In this document: one piece after another, positions 58,617 through 64,000 of the stretch
Numbering within the stretch: position 1 is the first letter of the stretch
Layout: the number at the start of each line of letters is the position of its first letter
Assembly (NCBI GenBank): GCA_020633195.1
Contig: JACKEC010000016.1
Coordinates: 434,001 to 498,000 of the forward strand
DNA length: 64,000 nucleotides
DNA from: Sandaracinaceae bacterium
Lineage (GTDB): Bacteria > Myxococcota_A > Polyangia > Polyangiales > Sandaracinaceae
Direction of reading: 5' to 3'
The notes under the pieces: model-generated
The model's database searches: none
What the model saw: the letters and a program-made list of their open reading frames with translations, nothing else
Told to the model about the DNA's origin: nothing
Position numbers and translations under genes: made by a program

Positions 58617-59350
58617 GCGAGCGCTCCGAGGGCGCGGCGCGGGGCGTCGAGGAGCTTCCGGACGTACGGGTCGTCGCTCTCGCGCAGGGCGGCCGCCGTC
58701 CCGAGCGCGACGAGCGCGCCGTCGCGCAGGACGGCGACGCGGTCGCCGAGGGTGAGCGCCTCGATCACGTCGTGGGTCACGAAGACGCCGGTGAGCCCCG
58801 TCTCGCGCCGGACGCGTGTAAACGAAGCTTGCAGGCTCTCGCGGGTGATGGGGTCGAGGGCGCCGAAGGGCTCGTCGAAGAGCACGAGCTCGGGCTCGGC
58901 CGCGAGCGCGCGCGCGACCCCGACCCGCTGCGCCTGACCGCCGCTGAGCTGATCCGGCAAGCGCGCGGCGAGCTCGGCGGGGAGCTCGACGAGCTCGAGC
59001 AGCTCGGCGACCCGAGCGGCGACGCGCTCGGGCGGCCAGCCGAGCAGGCGCGGGGTGATCCCGACGTTCTCGGCGACGGTCAGGTGGGCGAAGAGCCCGG
59101 TGCCCTGGAAGCAGTAGCCGATGCGGCGGCGGAGCTCGTGGGGGACGAGCGCGCGGACGTCCTCGCCGCGCAGTCGGACGGTGCCCTCGGTCGGCTCGAC
59201 GAGGCGGTTGATGGTCTCGAGGGTGGTGGTCTTCCCGCTCCCCGAGCCGCCGAGGAGCATCAAGAGCTCGCCTTCGGCGACCGTGAGCGAGACCTCGCGC
59301 ACCGCGACGACGTCGCCGAAGCGGACGGTGACGCCGTCGAGCTCGAGCAT
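58613..59350 (-). CDS. osmoprotectant-type ABC transporter ATPase
   Basis: 245 residues with Walker A GGSGSGKTT (34-42), Q-loop CFQGTGLFAHLT, signature LSGGQAQRVGVARAL, Walker B LVLFDEPFGALDP and the H-loop VTHD. It energises the fused permease/binding protein downstream. It has no C-terminal CBS pair, unlike OpuAA. The ATG shares one base with the stop of the dehydrogenase gene (TGATG), and the stop overlaps the permease start, so the three genes are translationally coupled. Confidence 0.93.
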   Translation of the reverse strand: MLELDGVTVRFGDVVAVREVSLTVAEGELLMLLGGSGSGKTTTLETINRLVEPTEGTVRLRGEDVRALVPHELRRRIGYCFQGTGLFAHLTVAENVGITPRLLGWPPERVAARVAELLELVELPAELAARLPDQLSGGQAQRVGVARALAAEPELVLFDEPFGALDPITRESLQASFTRVRRETGLTGVFVTHDVIEALTLGDRVAVLRDGALVALGTAAALRESDDPYVRKLLDAPRRALGALA

Positions 59351-60306
59351 CAGGCCCGGCTCGGATCGAGCAGCACCTTGGCGACGCCGCGCTCGCTGGC
59401 GCGCTCGAGCGCGCGGACGCCGTCGGCGAGCGCGAAGGTCTCTTCGATCAGCGGCGCGGGGTCGACGCGGCGATCCGCGAGCGCGCGGATGGCCGGCGCG
59501 AACGGGCCGCAGCGGGAGCCGACGAGGGTGATCTCGTCGATCACGAGCGGGGCCATGTCGACCGACGTCTCCCCGAAGAACGTGCTCTTGAGCACCAGCG
59601 TCCCGCGCGGCCGCGTCAGCGCGCGGGCCCGCGCGAAGCCGGCGGCGGAGCCCGTGGCCTCGACCACGAGATCGAACGCGCTGCCCACGTCATCGTCTAC
59701 GAGCGCGGTGCGCGCGACTCCGTCGAGGCGCGCGAGCTTGTGCGCGTGGCGCCCGATGACCGTGAGCTCGGCGCCGGTGTGGGCGAGCACCATCGCGACG
59801 AGCGAGCCGAGCTTGCCGTCACCGAGGATGGCGACGCGCCAGCTCGGGTCCACGCGGACCTGCTCGAGGATCTCGAACGCGGCCGCGAGCGGCTCGACGA
59901 AGACCGCGAGGTCGTCCGAGACCGCGTCGGGCAGCGGGTGCAGGTTCGCGAGGGGCAACGTGATGTGCTCGGCGAAGCAGCCGTCCTTGCCGAGGATCCC
60001 CATCACCGTGCGGGTCGCGCAGTGCCGGCTCAGGCCTCGAGCGCAGCGCTCGCACGCGCCGCAGCCCAGGTTGATCTCAGCGCCGACTCGACGCCCGATC
60101 CAGCTCGGGTCAGGGTGCTCCACGACCTCGCCCACCAGCTCGTGGCCGAGGGTCCCCGTGAAGCCCATGTAGCCCTTCGCGATCTCGAGATCGGTCGAGC
60201 AGATCCCGGCGCGTCGGACGCGGACGAGCGCTTCGCCGGATTGGGGGAGAGGGACGTCGATCTCGGTGACCCGCGGGGTCTGACCATCGAAGCGCAGCGC
60301 CAGCAT
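59350..60306 (-). CDS. zinc-dependent medium-chain dehydrogenase
   Basis: 318 residues starting MLALRFDGQTPRVTEIDVPL. It has the catalytic zinc Cys (GICSTDLEI) and GHELVG, the structural four-Cys lobe (CGACERCARGLSRHC), and a Rossmann loop GDGKLGSLVAMVLA. It should oxidise an alcohol or polyol with NAD(P). It is first in a coupled operon with an osmolyte-type importer, so the imported compound may be its substrate; this is an inference. The reading frame stays open upstream through the GAGCAC array as Leu-Val repeats; I take the ATG at 60306 as the start. Confidence 0.88.
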   Translation of the reverse strand: MLALRFDGQTPRVTEIDVPLPQSGEALVRVRRAGICSTDLEIAKGYMGFTGTLGHELVGEVVEHPDPSWIGRRVGAEINLGCGACERCARGLSRHCATRTVMGILGKDGCFAEHITLPLANLHPLPDAVSDDLAVFVEPLAAAFEILEQVRVDPSWRVAILGDGKLGSLVAMVLAHTGAELTVIGRHAHKLARLDGVARTALVDDDVGSAFDLVVEATGSAAGFARARALTRPRGTLVLKSTFFGETSVDMAPLVIDEITLVGSRCGPFAPAIRALADRRVDPAPLIEETFALADGVRALERASERGVAKVLLDPSRA

Positions 60307-60361
60307 GCCGGGGCGCAGCGTGACCGGCGCGGGGCGCGGAGGCAAAAGTGGGGGCGGGAGC

Positions 60362-60500
<139 letters not shown>

Positions 60501-60507
<7 letters not shown>

Positions 60508-60972
60508 GGCGGGCCGGCGAGGTCCGCCCATCCCGTCCCGACCCCACCGTTCGAGTCGCATGGAGGCCGTGGCCGCGCGAAGCGCGGCCCGAGCCGACCG
60601 GCGCGCTCCGCGCGCCGTACGGCGCGAAGCGCCGCCCCTCCGTCGTAGGCGCGAAGCGCCGGAGACGGAGGCCGAGGGGGAGAGCCGGTGCCGCAGGCGC
60701 CGGCTCGGGGGACCGGGGTCCCCCGGGGGACAGAAGTCCCACGGTCCCGCACGTGGCCAGCGATCTCACCGTCTCAAAGCATCGGGGGCGAAGCCGGCGA
60801 AGCCCCCGCCTCGCGCGCGCAGCGCGCGAGAACACGACAGCTCGCGGAGTCCGAGGCCGTCATTCGTGACGACGCGAGAGCTCGAGCCGTCCCATCGCTC
60901 TGCGGCTCTCATCGCCCGTCTGCTCGGCCTCCCGACCCGCGCAGAAAAGACAACATGATGAACTCCGTCCCC
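60501..60972. repeat. palindrome-rich repeat module 1
   Basis: A roughly 472-bp block repeated at 61681-62160. It contains many GC-rich hairpins (for example CCGCGC-GAA-GCGCGG, GGCGCGC-TCC-GCGCGCC, CGGCGC-GAA-GCGCCG and CTCCGTC...GACGGAG). It ends in CGCCCGTCTGCTCGGCCTCC, CGCAGAAAAGACAACATGAT and GAACTCCGTCCCC. No gene is supported in 60307-61200; the open frames here follow from base composition. It behaves like a compound REP element. Confidence 0.85.
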
Positions 60973-60999
60973 ACCTCGCCTGGTGGTAGGGGGGCGGGC

Positions 61000-61173
61000 T
61001 CGTTCGCGGGTCTTTGGAGGATAGCGGCGTGCTCGCGGTGTCGAGGCCCCGTCCTCGCGGTGCTCGCCGTGCTCGGTCGCGCTTCGCGCGCCCTGCGCGC
61101 GGCTGCGCGCCGCTCCGGGCGGGGCCTCGACACCGCTGCGCGCGCCGCTGGTGGGGGAAAGACCCGCGAACGA
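61000..61173. other. nested inverted repeat, candidate structured RNA or cruciform
   Basis: Three concentric perfect stems: 61000-61015 with 61158-61173 (TCGTTCGCGGGTCTTT / AAAGACCCGCGAACGA, 16 bp), 61023-61029 with 61143-61149 (AGCGGCG / CGCCGCT, 7 bp), and 61035-61050 with 61121-61136 (GCGGTGTCGAGGCCCC / GGGGCCTCGACACCGC, 16 bp). The inner loop has more GCGCG palindromes. It lies 27 nt upstream of the four-helix-bundle gene and would form one long folded structure in RNA. No match to a known RNA family was recognised. Confidence 0.7.
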
Positions 61174-61200
61174 ACGCGGGCCTCAACCAAGGAGACTCTC

Positions 61201-61539
61201 ATGAAGAACCACTTCACCTTCCGGCTCTACGGCGTGTCGCTTCGCGCGGCGAAGCTCGTGACGGCGCGCATCACGTTGATCGCTCGGCACGACTCGGATC
61301 TGGGTCGCCAGGCCCGGCGCGCGCTGAGCAGCATGCACCTCAACATCGCGGAGTCGATCGACGCGCAGGGCGGCGTCCGGAGGCAGCGGATGCGGACGGC
61401 GCTCGGGTCGACGAACGAGGTGATCGCGTGCCTCGATCTGGGCGACGCGCTCGGCTACGCGGAGCTCGACGAGGAGGCGGTCGACGCGCTCGGGCACGTA
61501 AGGGCGACGCTGCTGAAGCTGGTGATGGCGAAGCGCTGA
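61201..61539 (+). CDS. four-helix-bundle protein (S23/IVP/Avd-like)
   Basis: 112 residues, MKNHFTFRLYGVSLRAAKLV onward, with AAKLVTARITLIARHDSDL, RRALSSMHLNIAESIDAQ, ALGSTNEVIACLDLGDALG and LGHVRATLLKLVMAKR as the helical parts. This is the small four-helix-bundle family first seen in 23S rRNA intervening sequences and related to the Avd protein of diversity-generating retroelements; members are thought to bind nucleic acid. The start is fixed by AGGAG 8-9 nt upstream. It is enclosed by two copies of a 475-bp repeat and preceded by the nested hairpin. No reverse transcriptase or rRNA is nearby, so its role here is open. Confidence 0.8.
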   Translation: MKNHFTFRLYGVSLRAAKLVTARITLIARHDSDLGRQARRALSSMHLNIAESIDAQGGVRRQRMRTALGSTNEVIACLDLGDALGYAELDEEAVDALGHVRATLLKLVMAKR

Positions 61540-61611
61540 AGAGGGGAGCCCGGAGCCTCGGAGCCGGTGGCGGTTCCGAGGCTTCGGTGCTCGAGCGGGA
61601 GCGCGAGGAGA

Positions 61612-62160
<549 letters not shown>

Positions 62161-62194
62161 ATGGCGCGCCCATGATTGGAGCTGACGCCATCCG

Positions 62195-62255
62195 CCTCTC
62201 GGCCCGCCCGACCCGCGCAGAAAAGACAACATGATGAACTCCGTCCCCATGGCGC
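62195..62255. repeat. third copy of the module tail
   Basis: CTCTCGGCCCGCCCGACCCG then CGCAGAAAAGACAACATGAT and GAACTCCGTCCCCATGGCGC repeats the last 45 or so bases of the modules. A shorter echo of the module interior (CTCGCGCGCGAAGCGCGCGA) follows at 62288-62307, so this is a truncated third unit running up to the peptidase gene. Confidence 0.75.
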
Positions 62256-62343
62256 GCGCCACCATGGCGGGCGCCACGGGCCTGCCCCGCCTCGCGCGCG
62301 AAGCGCGCGAGAGAACGACGAGCGAGAGTTCGAACCGTCCCGA

Positions 62344-63606
62344 CTACCGCGGTGGCGGGAGAGGGTCGGCTTCGCGGTGGCCGAGGAGGAGGCCGTAGAG
62401 GATCTCGCTCGGGTCTTCGAGGCGATCGGTGTGCAGCTCGAGGTGGAGGTGCGCGGCGGAGCGCTGCATGCCGGTGCGGCCGACGGTGCCGAGCACTTCG
62501 CCGCGCTCGACGGTCTGGCCGTAGTGCACGTGGACCTCTTCGAGGTGCATGTAGCAGGAGCGCACGCTGTGGAGATCGCCGGGGCGCGCGTGGCGGATGC
62601 AGACGTAGCGGCCGCCGGCGGCGAGCGAGCTGCGCGGGATGGCCTCGAGCTCCGCTTGGGTGCCGACCTGGCGGTTGTTCTGGCCGCCGGGGAGGTCCAC
62701 GCCGCTGAACACGACGAGGCCGCCGGAGACGGCGCGGACCTCTTCGCCGGGGAGGCTCTCGAGATCGACGCCGCGGTGATGCCGCGCGCCGTCTTCACGC
62801 TCGGAGCCGATGTAGCTGCTGATCACTCGCGGGCAGCCGTTGAGGGGGCAGCCGAAGGTCACGCCGCCCCACACGATGGGCGTCGCGCTCTCGGGGGCGC
62901 CGTAGTACTCGAGCAGCCGCCGGCGCTCGGTGAGGATGCGGTCCTCCTGCCGGTCGCTGCGCACGCGATCGCCCCACACGAAGTGGGAGACGAAGTGGCG
63001 GTGGGTCTCGTTCTCGAACGCCTCGTCGACCGACGCGTGCTGGTCTCGCCACATCCGGAGGAGGGCGGAGGCGTAGTAGATGTTCGTCTCGGGGACGCGC
63101 AGCCGCGGGCCGTTGAACGGGAACCGATCGACGGTCCAGTCGCGGTCGACCCACGCCTCGTTCTCGCGCACGCGGTAGCGCAGGTGGCCGTGGCGGACGT
63201 TCTCCCAGTACATGCGGTTGTCGATGAGCGTCAGCCCGATCCCCGAGCCGCGGTCGCCGTTCTCGGCGTCGTAGCGGCAGCGGCCCTCTCGGTAGACGAG
63301 CGCGGCGACGAGGAACGGGTCGACCTCGAACTCGGCCGCGCTCTCCAGGATCCACTCGGCGTACCGCACCGATCGGTCCGGCGGCATGCCACCGCAGATG
63401 CGCCGGATCGCGGCGGCGAAGCGCGCCGGGTCGATCGGGCTCGGGGTCGCCGGCTCGTCCGGCCAGTCGGCGATCGCCACGCGGGCCATCGCGAGCCGGT
63501 TCGGCTGCGGGTTGGGTCGCCGACGCGCCGTCCACGGCGGACGCCCGTTCCCCATGGCCAGCAAGGCGAGGGCGACCAGGAGCCCCCCCACGACACGCCG
63601 TTTCAT
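62344..63606 (-). CDS. lysozyme-like/M23 peptidase fusion
   Basis: 420 residues with an N-terminal signal (VVGGLLVALALLAMGNG). Residues about 75-230 have a lytic-transglycosylase-like fold (ILESAAEFEVDPFLVAALVY, then REGRC with a possible catalytic Glu). The last 170 are a peptidase M23 (LytM) domain with HHRGVD at 276-281 and HLHLELH at 386-392, the zinc and catalytic residues of a glycyl-glycine-type endopeptidase. The protein could cut both glycan and peptide in the cell wall, or act as a regulator if the transglycosylase part is inactive. It diverges from purH. Confidence 0.87.
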   Translation of the reverse strand: MKRRVVGGLLVALALLAMGNGRPPWTARRRPNPQPNRLAMARVAIADWPDEPATPSPIDPARFAAAIRRICGGMPPDRSVRYAEWILESAAEFEVDPFLVAALVYREGRCRYDAENGDRGSGIGLTLIDNRMYWENVRHGHLRYRVRENEAWVDRDWTVDRFPFNGPRLRVPETNIYYASALLRMWRDQHASVDEAFENETHRHFVSHFVWGDRVRSDRQEDRILTERRRLLEYYGAPESATPIVWGGVTFGCPLNGCPRVISSYIGSEREDGARHHRGVDLESLPGEEVRAVSGGLVVFSGVDLPGGQNNRQVGTQAELEAIPRSSLAAGGRYVCIRHARPGDLHSVRSCYMHLEEVHVHYGQTVERGEVLGTVGRTGMQRSAAHLHLELHTDRLEDPSEILYGLLLGHREADPLPPPR

Positions 63607-63666
63607 CGCTGAATCGTTGCTCTCCCGCCCTAGCCCTCGTCAAGGAAGTGGAGTAATTGGCCCGCC

Positions 63667-64000
63667 ATGGCGCGCATCCGGACCGCTCTGATCTCCGTTT
63701 CCGACAAGCGTGGCGTGATCGATCTCGCCCGCGCGCTCGCTCGCTCCGGCGTCGAGATCCTCTCGACCGGGGGGACCGCGCGGTCACTCCGCGGGGCCGA
63801 GATCGCGGTGACGGACGTGTCCGAGTACACGGCATCGCCCGAGGTGATGGACGGACGCGTCAAGACGCTGCACCCCCGCGTCCACGGCGGGATCCTGATG
63901 CGGGACACGATCGGCGACAGGACGCAGCTCACCGAGCTCGGGGGCAAGGCGATCGATCTCGTGGTCGTGAACCTCTACCCGTTCGAGGACACCGTCGCGC
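63667..64000 (+). CDS. purH: bifunctional AICAR transformylase/IMP cyclohydrolase, N-terminal part
   Basis: The first 111 codons, continuing past the window. The MGS-like IMP cyclohydrolase domain is clear: ALISVSDKRGVIDLARAL, EILSTGGTARSLR, EVMDGRVKTLHPRVHGGIL and DLVVVNLYPFEDT. PurH carries out the last two steps of IMP synthesis. A TAATTG box lies 7 nt before the ATG, with no ribosome-binding site. Confidence 0.93.
   Translation, partial: MARIRTALISVSDKRGVIDLARALARSGVEILSTGGTARSLRGAEIAVTDVSEYTASPEVMDGRVKTLHPRVHGGILMRDTIGDRTQLTELGGKAIDLVVVNLYPFEDTVA

Noticed and set aside
61201..61539. Diversity-generating retroelement based on the Avd-like protein
   Set aside because: No reverse transcriptase, template repeat or variable repeat was seen in the window; the direct repeats are non-coding and palindromic.

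Overview
The window is high-GC DNA (about 70% by eye) with long, tightly packed genes and reads as chromosome from a Myxococcota bacterium, most like the Sandaracinus/Polyangiales group. The taxon is an inference. It rests on an FHA-sigma54 activator, a zinc-ribbon Ser/Thr kinase, about fifteen predicted lipoproteins with Asp-Ala-Gly/Gly-Gly linkers, MopE-type and myxobacterial Cys-rich repeats, and orphan Hcp genes. I count 52 genes, two of them cut by the window ends. No rRNA, tRNA, CRISPR array or intact insertion sequence was seen.

Layout: 1-5 kb holds a HEAT-repeat protein, an FHA-sigma54 regulator, a thioredoxin-fold protein and an L-domain lipoprotein. 4.3-12.2 kb is a surface block: an Asp-box lipoprotein, a 1245-residue Cys-rich lipoprotein, a small Cys-rich lipoprotein and a trypsin-like lipoprotein. 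12.2-18.4 kb has mfd, two small proteins, a 102-bp tandem repeat and a sodium:solute symporter. 18.4-24.5 kb has two nearly identical hcp-like genes with matching promoters and terminator hairpins, enclosing a minus-strand run (two lipoproteins, trmO and an 82-residue protein). 24.5-32.7 kb is mostly metabolic: a Coq4-like protein facing a TetR regulator and a metallo-hydrolase across a perfect operator, then an acyl-CoA dehydrogenase, a bestrophin-like channel, tyrS and dapA-dapB.

32.8-47.8 kb has DUF4397-like and other lipoproteins and a three-gene signalling unit (zinc-ribbon membrane protein, zinc-ribbon Ser/Thr kinase, exported beta-propeller) beside a degenerate PP2C-like protein. A MopE-type lipoprotein with a base-composition-mismatched C-terminus, a HEAT-like lipoprotein and a metzincin-FG-GAP lipoprotein follow. 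47.9-54.1 kb has a TetR/fatty-acid-hydroxylase pair, queA-tgt (queuosine), a nitroreductase and a Flp-type pilin overlapped by a lipoprotein gene. 54.1-60.3 kb, all minus strand, has a GIY-YIG protein, two propeller proteins, and a fused permease-binding-protein ABC importer with its ATPase and a zinc dehydrogenase.

60.3-62.3 kb is the least ordinary part. Two roughly 475-bp palindrome-rich repeat modules, each preceded by a GAGCAC-type hexamer array, flank a four-helix-bundle (S23/IVP/Avd-like) gene. Directly upstream of that gene lies a 174-nt nested inverted repeat. The ends of these modules recur as a dispersed repeat at 46.2 kb and 62.2 kb. The window ends with a lysozyme-like/M23 peptidase and the start of purH.

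Thirteen genes have a TAnnnT box ending 5-13 nt before the start codon, which suggests that leaderless or near-leaderless transcription is common here. I used this to choose several starts.
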